From assembly GCA_031270865.1 (NCBI GenBank), contig JAISWI010000011.1, forward strand, positions 1-38,057: 38,057 nucleotides of DNA. The letters are read 5' to 3'. Position numbers and translations under genes: made by a program. Origin of the DNA: Oscillospiraceae bacterium. Lineage in GTDB: Bacteria; Bacillota; Clostridia; Christensenellales; Aristaeellaceae. A model generated the notes under the pieces. It saw only the letters and a list, made by a program, of their open reading frames with translations, made no database searches and was not told where the DNA came from. This document shows, piece after piece, positions 7,411 to 14,325 of the stretch (the first letter of the stretch is position 1; every line of letters starts with the position of its first letter).

Positions 7411-8265
7411 ATGAACCAGATCTGCGCCGGCGGCATGTATCCCGTCCAACCCACGCTATACGGGCCAGGAAGCGGTTGCTGCGACGCGCCGTACTGCGCG
7501 GAATGCTATCCTGAGGGCGTCACGGCGGGCGGTTCCGGCGGCCCGGCCATCGCCTGCGGCGCGCATGGCATGCCCGCCCGATGCGACTGTATGTCGGCCG
7601 ACATACCCTGGATGATGCCCAAGGCCTACGCCTGCGGCCGCCTGCATAAGTGCGCGGACGACCTGGATTACCCGAACCTGCGCTTCAGCCCGGACGCGGA
7701 GCATCCGCACTTCGCGGGCCAGCTGGACGGATGCGCGCTGCCCGGGCGGGCGCCGCACACCGTCACATGCGTCCACGCGCTTGGGACCACGCCATGGGCG
7801 CGGAACCCGATATCCGCGCCCCTGACATGCGACAACTCCGGCCCCTCCGGACCCGATACAAACATAACGGTCGACAACTACGACCTGGTCCTGCGGATAG
7901 AGCTGCCGCTGGAGCTGATCGTGGAGGATTGCTGCGGGAAGAAGTTCTGCCTGCGCTCGTTCATCCGCGACAGGCTGCGAATCCCGATGTGCGGACCCGC
8001 GGAACCTGTGCGGCAGGGCAGCGACATGCTCTACCTCAAGTCCCGCGTACACCTGTGCGAACCCTACTCCGTCCCGCCCGACGTGAGCATAAACGCCTCG
8101 CACGACAACATATGCGCGCCGATCCCGGCGTCGGGCCGGGGCATGCCGCTGGGATACAACGCCATGCGCCTGGAGGTCCTGATAGAGGCGTGCGTTGTCC
8201 GGCTGCTGCCCTATGGAGTGCTGGGGCACGACCCATCCATCAACAGGCCGCCCGCGTACCTGTAG
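7411..8265 (+). CDS. Cysteine-rich paralogue E
   Basis: 284 residues. The start is ATG 7411, six bases after GAGGAGG; a TTG at 7396 overlaps that ribosome binding site and is rejected. Motifs in order: ICAGGMYPVQPTLYGPGSGC, CCDAPYCAEC, ADIPWMMPKA, YACGRLHKCAD, LPGRAPHTVTCVHALG, a strand pair around VEDCCGKKFCLRSF, YLKSRVHLCEPYSVP, and LIEACVVRLLPYGVLG. It forms a tandem pair with gene D. It is followed by the strongest intrinsic terminator of the region. Function is not recognised; cytosolic by sequence. Confidence 0.85.
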   Translation: MNQICAGGMYPVQPTLYGPGSGCCDAPYCAECYPEGVTAGGSGGPAIACGAHGMPARCDCMSADIPWMMPKAYACGRLHKCADDLDYPNLRFSPDAEHPHFAGQLDGCALPGRAPHTVTCVHALGTTPWARNPISAPLTCDNSGPSGPDTNITVDNYDLVLRIELPLELIVEDCCGKKFCLRSFIRDRLRIPMCGPAEPVRQGSDMLYLKSRVHLCEPYSVPPDVSINASHDNICAPIPASGRGMPLGYNAMRLEVLIEACVVRLLPYGVLGHDPSINRPPAYL

Positions 8266-8294
8266 CGGACCTCCTGGAGGATATTCTCACAAGG

Positions 8295-8328
8295 CAAACC
8301 CGGCGCGGCAACGCGCCGGGTTTGTTTT
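8295..8328 (+). terminator. Strong rho-independent terminator of the D-E unit
   Basis: Perfect 13-bp stem CAAACCCGGCGCG / CGCGCCGGGTTTG with a GCAA tetraloop followed by TTTT, 30 bases after the stop of gene E. Confidence 0.9.
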
Positions 8329-8392
8329 CGCGGACGCGGCGGGGCGGGAATGGTTGACCCGCGACGCGCCGTTTCAAACCTCTTGCCGCCCA

Positions 8393-8452
8393 TTTAGGGG
8401 AGATGCCCCCGAAGCGTCAGAGTGGGCGGCGCCTTACCAGCAACGGCAGAGG
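8393..8452. repeat. GGGGAGATG-type dispersed repeat, copy 2
   Basis: TTTAGGGGAGATGCCCCC, then GCGTCAGAGTGGGCGGCGCC and a CAACGGCAGAGG end: the same layout as 24-83 and 18731-18822. As with copy 1, an AT-core palindrome follows within about 60-100 bases. Confidence 0.6.
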
Positions 8453-8507
8453 AGATTGGCCGTGCCAGCACCGCAGTCACTGGTGGCGTTATGTGCCGGT
8501 GTGCCGA

Positions 8508-8575
8508 TTGTGCCGGCTTTTTCCTATATAATACATTTTATTTTTTTATAAATATATAGGAAATCGCTGGCACAA
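8508..8575. repeat. AT-core palindrome family, copy 2
   Basis: Arms TTGTGCCGGC...TTTCCTATATA and TATATAGGAAATCGCTGGCACAA surround an AT-only core. Additional TGTGCC words precede it (8492-8506). The inner TTTCCTATA word is the same as in copy 1, while the outer words are TGTGCC rather than GTGAC. Confidence 0.65.
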
Positions 8576-8666
8576 CCAACACGACCCGCCGTTGTATCAA
8601 GCGGCGGGAACCAGATCCATCAATGGTTATCGGGAACCATTGCGGACGAAGCGCCGTGTAACCGCA

Positions 8667-8745
8667 TGACGGCAGCGACAGCGTTTTCCCTATATATTAT
8701 ATTATTAATTATATTGATATATGAAAGCTGCTGCCACAGATGTCA
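8667..8745. repeat. AT-core palindrome family, copy 3
   Basis: Arms TGACGGCAGCGACAGCG and its degenerate complement around CTGCTGCCACAGATGTCA enclose TTTCCCTATATA...ATATATGAAAG and an AT-only centre. Both flanks extend the similarity to copy 1: upstream GCGCCGTGT, downstream CACACCCACGCGCTCAAA then CAACAAAGGGG. No gene is present in 8266-8798; it holds the terminator, the repeats and nothing else. Confidence 0.65.
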
Positions 8746-8764
8746 CCCGTCACACCCACGCGCT

Positions 8765-8794
8765 CAAACAACAAAGGGGGCGAAGCCCGCCCCC
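8765..8794 (-). terminator. Terminator of cysteine-rich gene F
   Basis: On the minus strand, GGGGGCG, a 5-base loop and CGCCCCC are followed by TTTGTTGTTTG, starting a few bases after the gene F stop. The stem overlaps the shared 3' flank of the AT-core repeat, so the repeat may have supplied the terminator. Confidence 0.7.
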
Positions 8795-8798
8795 CAAC

Positions 8799-9722
8799 TC
8801 AACAATAGTCCCTGGGATAATACTTGCACGGATACCCGCACGGAATCTTGTGCGGCGGGCGCGTGTACGGATCATCCGGACTGCCGCACGGCACCAGCTT
8901 GATGATACACGCGGTGACCGACACCTTTAGCTTCGGGCAGTTGTCAAACGACACGATCAACCCGCCGGGCGGGCCTTCATCGCAGATATCAAGGTATTCA
9001 TAATCGCTTCCCGGCTCGTTGATGTCCTTTACCGTGGTCTCGGCGCGGACAGGATAGCACAGGCTGACCAGCGTCCTGACGTATATCAACGGGAGTTTGG
9101 GCAGGCACGACACGCGGAAGGACAGTGGTATCTTCACCTTCTCGACGAACCAGCTCTTCAGGCAGTGCGTGAACCCCGCGCAGTCGCGGATAATGATATC
9201 CACCGGCACCTTGATACGCGCGAAGTAATCGTACGTGGAATCGGCGTTATCCTTCTCAAGGCATTCCTCCACAACGGTCCCGCCCGTTCCGGTCACGCGG
9301 ACTATCGTATGCGGCGGGCGGCCGGGCAGGTCGCCGCGGTCCAGGCATTCCGGGTCCAGCGGCAGGCAGTAGGCCTGCTTGCATTTTTCGGTTTTGCCGC
9401 AGCCGACGGCCCGCGGCATTAGGTACGGCAGGCCTTTGGTGTATTCGGCGCACGCGGCGCAGTTCCCGCCTCGGCAGCACGGCCCGTCCTCGCCGCAGCC
9501 ATCGCAGCAGCAGTCGGGTTCCGGCGGCTGGGGCGCGTCGGGCGGATAGCAGCACCCGTAGTCCGGGGCGCATGGCTTGCATGGCTTGGGCGGGTACGCC
9601 GGGTAATGCGGTTTATACGGATAACTTAAACTGCCAGGATGGCAGGGATACTGCGGTTTATAAGGATAAACAGGATATATAGGATATTTGGGATTCTGAG
9701 GATATGAACAGTTACAACTCAT
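8799..9722 (-). CDS. Cysteine-rich paralogue F with Tyr/Pro-rich N-terminus
   Basis: 307 residues, about 31 of them cysteine. ATG 9722 follows GAGGAGG. Residues about 7-60 are a Tyr-Pro repeat region (YPIYPVYPYKPQYP and similar). Then come Cys clusters (DCCCDGC, PCCRGGNCAAC) and the family domain: LMPRAVGCGKTEKC, LPGRPPHTIVRVTGTG, a strand pair around IIRDCAGFTHCLKS, YVRTLVSLCYP and VTACIIKLVPCG. No signal peptide or membrane segment. It is the only family member on the minus strand and has the best SigK-like promoter. The Tyr-rich tail recalls cross-linkable surface proteins, but that is inference only. Confidence 0.85.
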   Translation of the reverse strand: MSCNCSYPQNPKYPIYPVYPYKPQYPCHPGSLSYPYKPHYPAYPPKPCKPCAPDYGCCYPPDAPQPPEPDCCCDGCGEDGPCCRGGNCAACAEYTKGLPYLMPRAVGCGKTEKCKQAYCLPLDPECLDRGDLPGRPPHTIVRVTGTGGTVVEECLEKDNADSTYDYFARIKVPVDIIIRDCAGFTHCLKSWFVEKVKIPLSFRVSCLPKLPLIYVRTLVSLCYPVRAETTVKDINEPGSDYEYLDICDEGPPGGLIVSFDNCPKLKVSVTACIIKLVPCGSPDDPYTRPPHKIPCGYPCKYYPRDYC

Positions 9723-9742
9723 GATATTGCCTCCTCGCCGTA

Positions 9743-9770
9743 TACTCTATGCGTATAGATGTGTATAGGT
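9743..9770 (-). promoter_or_regulatory. SigK-consensus promoter of gene F
   Basis: On the minus strand AC, 17 bases, then CATAGAGTA: a full match to AC-N16/17-CATAnnnTA. The box ends 21 bases before ATG 9722. The predicted start of transcription lies at about the ribosome binding site, giving a very short leader, as in genes A and B. Confidence 0.55.
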
Positions 9771-9861
9771 GCGGCGTGTCCCGCGTAATTTTGCGAGATT
9801 AAAATCGGGTGAGAGAATGGAAGGCGCGGGATGAAACCATCATGAAATAGGGCAAGGTTCA

Positions 9862-9890
9862 TTGACGCGCGGCCATTTTCAGGATATTAT
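9862..9890 (+). promoter_or_regulatory. Sigma-A-type promoter of the XpaC-TelA operon
   Basis: TTGACG (9862-9867), 17 bases, TATTAT (9885-9890), 36 bases before ATG 9927. It is divergent from gene F. Confidence 0.7.
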
Positions 9891-9926
9891 ATAAGCGTGG
9901 ACGGGTAAACGCGGAGGTGGGTAAGC

Positions 9927-10628
9927 ATGGGCAAGAACGTTTCAGGCGCGATCAGGATGCCCCGGGGCGCGGTCAACGCCCCTGATAAATCCGTAAGGAG
10001 GGTGAGAAGGAACTCGCCCTTACCATACCTGGTAGCAGGGCTGGCCGCGCTGCTCTACGGGCTTAACACGCCCCTTTACACCATGGGCGGCTACCTGAGG
10101 CTGGCTATACTGGCGCTCATCGTGTACTGGATAGCCCGGATATTCTGGCGGCCCCGGATGGTCGAGGTCCAGGCCCCGCCGGACAGCGGCGACGCCTCAG
10201 CCGACGAGTTGATCCGGGAGGCTAGGCTGGCGGTCACGCGTATCCGCGCTCTCAACGACGCCATCGCCGACCCGGCGCTCAGCCGCGTGATCGACCACAT
10301 AGAGGGCTGCGCCGGCGAGATGCTGCTGCGTATCGAGGAGAAGCCGGAACTGCAGAACCAGCTTCGGACATTCCTGCGCTACTACCTCCCGACGACCGTC
10401 AAGATACTGGACGCGCGGGCGGAGCTGGAGCCGGGCAAAGGCTCGACCAGCAAGCTGGCCTTCGAGACCCGCGCCCGCGCCGAGAGGATGCTCGAGCAGA
10501 TAGACAAGGCGTTCATCAAGCAGAACGACGCGCTTGAGAAGAACCGCTACCTGGATGTTCAGGTGGAGATGGACGTGCTGGACGGCATGCTGCGCTCAAA
10601 CGGACTGACCGCCGGCGGAAACGACTGA
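9927..10628 (+). CDS. XpaC-like (5-bromo-4-chloroindolyl phosphate hydrolysis family) membrane protein
   Basis: 233 residues, ATG 9927 after GGAGGTGGG. A basic N-terminus (about 30 residues) is followed by two adjacent membrane helices (about residues 34-50 and 56-75), then a cytosolic helical domain of about 150 residues with FLRYYLPTTVKILDAR and AERMLEQIDKAF, typical of the XpaC family. The family was named from a B. subtilis colony phenotype, not a proven enzyme. Its frequent genomic partner is TelA, and here the TelA gene follows 73 bases later. It is the first gene of an apparent five-gene operon. Confidence 0.85.
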   Translation: MGKNVSGAIRMPRGAVNAPDKSVRRVRRNSPLPYLVAGLAALLYGLNTPLYTMGGYLRLAILALIVYWIARIFWRPRMVEVQAPPDSGDASADELIREARLAVTRIRALNDAIADPALSRVIDHIEGCAGEMLLRIEEKPELQNQLRTFLRYYLPTTVKILDARAELEPGKGSTSKLAFETRARAERMLEQIDKAFIKQNDALEKNRYLDVQVEMDVLDGMLRSNGLTAGGND

Positions 10629-10701
10629 CCGCCAGCCAACGGCCCCAACCGGCATGGACGCGCGTAACATATGAAGGATTACCTTTGAGGAGGACTCCGC
10701 G

Positions 10702-11820
10702 ATGGCAGACAACGACCTCACCCTCACCCAGACCGACGTTCTGGAGATTAAGAGCCCCTCCGACCTGACGCTTACCCAGCTTAGCGCGAAGGATCAGGAA
10801 TCCGTCCGCGCGTTCGCCCGGAAGATCAACGTGCGCGATACCACAGAGGTGCTGCAGTTCGGCGCGGAGGCGCAGCGGAAGCTTACCGTGTTCGCCGACT
10901 CCGCGCTGGCCAACGTGCGCAACAAGGACACCGGCACGGTCGGGCAGACGCTGACGGAGCTGGTCGGCCAGCTTCAGGGTTTCTCGCCCGAACCAGACAA
11001 AACCAAGGGGATTTTGGGGATATTCAAGAAGGCCTCGAACCAGATTCAGTCCCTGAAGGCGCGGTATGACAAGGTGGAGGTCAGCGTCAACAAGGTCGCC
11101 GACACGCTGGAGGACCATCGCCTGCAGATGCTGCGCGACATCGCGATGCTCGATCGGCTATACAACGAGAACGTCGATTACTATAAGCAGTTATGCTTCT
11201 ATATCGTCGCGGGGCGCGAGAAGCTGGATACGCTGCGAAGCGTCGATCTGCCCGAGGCGCGTAAGGCCGCGCAGCTTAGCGGCGAGCCGTCGGACGCGCA
11301 GCGGGCGAACGACCTCGACCAGGCGATCGACCGCTTCGAGAAGAAGGTCTACGACCTGGAACTGACGCGCCAGATATCCATCCAGATGGCCCCGCAGATA
11401 CGCCTCGTCCAGAACAACGACGCGCTGATGGCCGACAAGATACACTCGACGCTGGTCAACACGCTCCCGTTGTGGAAGAGCCAGATGGTCCTCGCGCTGG
11501 GGCTGTCCAACAGCCGCGCCGCGCTGGAGGCGCAGCGGTTCGTCACCGACGCGACCAACAAGATGCTGCGCCAGAACGCGGAGGCGCTCAAGCAAGGCAC
11601 GATCGAAACGGCGCGGGAAAGTCAGCGCGGCATAGTCGACATAGAGACGCTGGTCGAAACGAACAAGGCGCTCATCGACAGCTTGACCGAGGTGCGGAAT
11701 ATCCAGCAGGAGGGCCGAAGCAAGCGCGTAGCGGCGGAAGCGCAGCTGCGCCAGCTGGAGAACGAGCTTAAACAGAAGCTGCTGGAGGCGCGGGACTCGT
11801 CGCGGTATTCGCCGCGATGA
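10702..11820 (+). CDS. TelA-like toxic anion resistance family protein
   Basis: 372 residues, ATG 10702 after GAGGAGGA. Highly helical soluble protein of the TelA/YceH family. The conserved core includes GILGIFKKASNQIQSLKARYDKVE, HRLQMLRDIAMLDRLYNEN, IQMAPQIRLVQNNDALMADKI and SRAALEAQRFVTDATNKMLRQNAE (shown here in shortened pieces: KARYDKVE, AMLDRLYNEN, RLVQNNDALM). Members are linked to tellurite, antibiotic and envelope-stress tolerance; the mechanism is unclear. It is paired with the XpaC-like gene, the usual Bacillota arrangement. Confidence 0.9.
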   Translation: MADNDLTLTQTDVLEIKSPSDLTLTQLSAKDQESVRAFARKINVRDTTEVLQFGAEAQRKLTVFADSALANVRNKDTGTVGQTLTELVGQLQGFSPEPDKTKGILGIFKKASNQIQSLKARYDKVEVSVNKVADTLEDHRLQMLRDIAMLDRLYNENVDYYKQLCFYIVAGREKLDTLRSVDLPEARKAAQLSGEPSDAQRANDLDQAIDRFEKKVYDLELTRQISIQMAPQIRLVQNNDALMADKIHSTLVNTLPLWKSQMVLALGLSNSRAALEAQRFVTDATNKMLRQNAEALKQGTIETARESQRGIVDIETLVETNKALIDSLTEVRNIQQEGRSKRVAAEAQLRQLENELKQKLLEARDSSRYSPR

Positions 11821-11880
11821 GCGGCGCGTAACCCGGCAAGCATATAGGATACGCGGGATATTAGTAAAGGAGGCGGCGCG

Positions 11881-12387
11881 GTGCTCAAAGCAATAGGCGC
11901 TATGTCGCGCGGGACTGCGGTCATACTGATGTCGCTGATGATAGCCGGAGGCGTGGTCGGCGGCAACCGGAACGCTCTGTCCAGGGCGCGTGAGCCTGTC
12001 TCCACGCGGATCAGCCAAATGGGTGATCGGCTGGACGGCATGGTCGCCAAGGCGAACAACTATACGGCGTTGGCGAACGCGCAAGGCGAGGATATCTCCG
12101 AAGTCGCGCGGGCGCAGGCGGCGGCGACGGAAGCGGCTGGCCAGCGCGCCAGCGCGGAGGAGATCTACACAGCCGCGAACCAACTCCATCAGGCGGTGAT
12201 GGATCTCAACGACAGGCTGGATTCCCCCGACAAGGCGAAGGTCTACGACGACTGGATGCAAAGCCGGGTCAACTACAAGGACGCGGATAGTTATAACTCC
12301 GCCGTGGAAGGCTTAAATAAAGTATACCGCGCGGTTCCGTTCCGCTGGTTGTGGGGCGGGTATAACTACCAACCGGTGTCGTATTGA
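11881..12387 (+). CDS. LemA-like membrane-anchored protein
   Basis: 168 residues, starting at GTG 11881 after AAAGGAGG. One N-terminal membrane helix (about residues 8-28) is followed by a helical domain. RISQMGDRLDGMVAKANNY matches the LemA pattern of heptad helices after the anchor, and SYNSAVEGLNKVYRAVPF corresponds to the LemA terminal YN-AV--YN----FP motif. The central part is divergent and slightly short for LemA (about 185 residues). LemA and TPM-domain genes are often adjacent, as here. Role unknown; envelope-associated. Confidence 0.7.
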   Translation: MLKAIGAMSRGTAVILMSLMIAGGVVGGNRNALSRAREPVSTRISQMGDRLDGMVAKANNYTALANAQGEDISEVARAQAAATEAAGQRASAEEIYTAANQLHQAVMDLNDRLDSPDKAKVYDDWMQSRVNYKDADSYNSAVEGLNKVYRAVPFRWLWGGYNYQPVSY

Positions 12388-12460
12388 CACGGGCTGGGGC
12401 GCCAAGACCGCCGCGCCGGAACGGGCGCGTCAATTCCAATAGGGTAAGGGAGGGTTAACC

Positions 12461-13414
12461 ATGCGCTTTACACGTGTTCTCACGCGCTCGGCGCTGGCAT
12501 GGCTGGTCTTGACGCTGGCGGTCGGGTTTGCGGGCGTGTCCGGGTCGCCCGCGCTGGCGGATATACCCGCCGGCCCAAACGAGGCGTACCAGATCTACGT
12601 CAACGACTTCACGAACACGATCACCGCAGCCGACGCGCTGGCCATGCAAGAGGCCGGGAGACTCCTGGAGGAGAGGACCGGGGCACAGGCCGCGGCGGTG
12701 GTGGTGGCAGGGCTGGACGGCCTCGCGATGGATGAGTATGCCGTGAGGTTGTTCGAAAGCTGGGGCATAGGACGGTCGGACGACAACAATGGCGTGTTGT
12801 GGCTGCTCGCGATCGCCGACAGGGAATACCGCGTCGAGGTCGGGCTGGGGCTGCAGGATACGCTTACTTCGTCGAAATTGGCAAGGATTACCGATGAGGC
12901 GGTAGAATATTTCCGGGACGGAAACTATTCCAGGGGCATGCGGGTCGCGTACGAGGGGCTGTGCGAGGCGACCGCGCAGGCGCTGGGCACTACGCTGGAA
13001 GGCGGCGGGGATCTCGTCGGCGAGTATTACAGCGGCGAGGCAAGGTCGGCAGGTTCCGTATTGTCACTGATTGGAGGGATTATCATGGCGCTGATTGTCA
13101 TCGGTATCATCATAGTGATACTGGTCAGCATATTTGGGTCGGGCAGGCGGCGTTACACCACGGATACTACAACGCGCGTGAGGACTGGATCGCCATGGGG
13201 ATGGTTCTTCCTGGGCAGCATGATGAGGCCAAGGCACTACCACCATCACCACGCGCCGCCGCCTCCGCCGATGCATGGACCTGGACATAGGAGCGCGGGG
13301 CCAAGGCCGCCGATGGGCGGTGGGTTCGGCGGAGGTTTCGGCGGTGGGTTCGGCGGGAGTTCGCGCGGCGGCGGCGGACACATCGGGCGCGGCGGGCATG
13401 GCGGGAAGTTCTAG
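12461..13414 (+). CDS. TPM-domain membrane protein with His/Gly-rich tail
   Basis: 317 residues, ATG 12461 with AAGGGAGGG upstream. An N-terminal signal sequence (about residues 1-34, ending SPALADIPA) is followed by a TPM domain (about 40-175: YVNDFTNTI, WGIGRSDDNNGVLWLLAI, EYRVEVGLGLQD, YFRDGNYSRGM), one membrane helix (about 200-222) and a cytosolic tail containing HYHHHHAPPPPP and several GGGFGG repeats. TPM domains occur in envelope proteins linked to photosystem repair phosphatase activity or to membrane quality control; no substrate is evident here. The Gly-rich C-terminus is common in bacterial members. It is part of the operon begun by the XpaC-like gene. Confidence 0.9.
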   Translation: MRFTRVLTRSALAWLVLTLAVGFAGVSGSPALADIPAGPNEAYQIYVNDFTNTITAADALAMQEAGRLLEERTGAQAAAVVVAGLDGLAMDEYAVRLFESWGIGRSDDNNGVLWLLAIADREYRVEVGLGLQDTLTSSKLARITDEAVEYFRDGNYSRGMRVAYEGLCEATAQALGTTLEGGGDLVGEYYSGEARSAGSVLSLIGGIIMALIVIGIIIVILVSIFGSGRRRYTTDTTTRVRTGSPWGWFFLGSMMRPRHYHHHHAPPPPPMHGPGHRSAGPRPPMGGGFGGGFGGGFGGSSRGGGGHIGRGGHGGKF

Positions 13415-13429
13415 CGGGGTGGTGGGATA

Positions 13430-13864
13430 ATGCAGTCGAGCGCGCTGCAGGCCGATAGGTTGATCGGGCTGTGTGACGATATACTGGGGCATTTGGCGGA
13501 GGCGCAGAGGCAGCTGTCCAGCGCGAAGAATTGGGGACTTTTGGATATCTTCGGCGGCGGAGCGTTGGTCACGTTTATCAAGCACCGGAAGGTAGATAAC
13601 TGCCATGCGCGTTTGGACGCGGCCAACGGACTGCTGCAGCAGCTGGGCAATGAGCTGAAACAGGTCGGGCAGCCGGGACAGCTGTATATCGAGGCCGGGG
13701 ACTTCGCGTACTTTGCGGATTACTTCTTTGACGGGTTGTTCGCTGATTTATACTTTCAGAACAAGATCGGCGAACTGCGAAGGCAAGTCGACGAGGTATA
13801 CGAGCGCGTGGAGAAAGTGCGCGACGCGTTGGTGAAAGCCCGCGCCTTTGCCCGCAGCCAGTAA
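13430..13864 (+). CDS. Small helical protein of unknown function
   Basis: 144 residues, ATG 13430, 15 bases after the TPM stop, with GGTGGGAT as ribosome binding site. Amphipathic helices predominate. The central LLDIFGGGALVTFIKHRKVDN segment is distinctive, and the C-terminus (EVYERVEKVRDALVKARAF) looks like a coiled coil. No signal peptide or membrane helix. Not recognised as a named family; tight spacing suggests it works with the TPM/LemA-like proteins. Confidence 0.8.
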   Translation: MQSSALQADRLIGLCDDILGHLAEAQRQLSSAKNWGLLDIFGGGALVTFIKHRKVDNCHARLDAANGLLQQLGNELKQVGQPGQLYIEAGDFAYFADYFFDGLFADLYFQNKIGELRRQVDEVYERVEKVRDALVKARAFARSQ

Positions 13865-13886
13865 TCAAACCCGCTATGCGCCAAGT

Positions 13887-14155
13887 GGGTCCAGCGTCAC
13901 GCTGGTCAGGGGGTCAAGGGGGGTGAAACCCCCTTGCGGGGTGTGGGGCGGAGCCCCACGTCCCCCGGTCGAAACCAACAAACCCCCGCCCCGCAGGGCA
14001 TAAAAAAACCTTATGGGCTTCGCCCTTTACGGGGTTTGCGTGGGGTTGGGCGCGCTGTGGCGCTGCCCCATACCCCGCACGGGGGTTTCACCCCCCTTGA
14101 CCCCCTGACCAGCGTGACGCTGGACCCTCGTGGCCAGGGTAGATTGTTCCTCCAT
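13887..14155. mobile_element. Inverted-repeat element without transposase (MITE-like), full copy
   Basis: A 269-base non-coding unit with long terminal inverted repeats. The right arm (14072-14155, 84 bases) is the reverse complement of 37974-38057 with one difference. The left arm (13887-13942) is identical to 38002-38057 but lacks the outer 28 bases. Each arm contains the internal hairpin CCAGCGT-CACGCTGG. The interior has further hairpins (GTGGGGC/GCCCCAC) and no convincing gene. I see no flanking direct duplication. The remainder up to 14325 is AT-richer and gene-free. Confidence 0.75.
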
Positions 14156-14325
14156 GGTTCAAGTTCCAGTAACAGACATGTATCCCAACGCATATACTTA
14201 TTATGCGCGGCGGCATGTCTGTTTGCGCTAAACGCGACAAATCCTGCCTTTAAACCATTTTGCCAATCACCAAAAAGGGCACGTCGGCAATTCTTACAAT
14301 TAACAGATAAGGACGTGACAAGTAA

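Noticed and set aside
13960-14070. Short open frames inside the inverted-repeat element
   Set aside because: They are low-complexity products of hairpin-forming sequence with no ribosome binding site, and are not conserved between copies.
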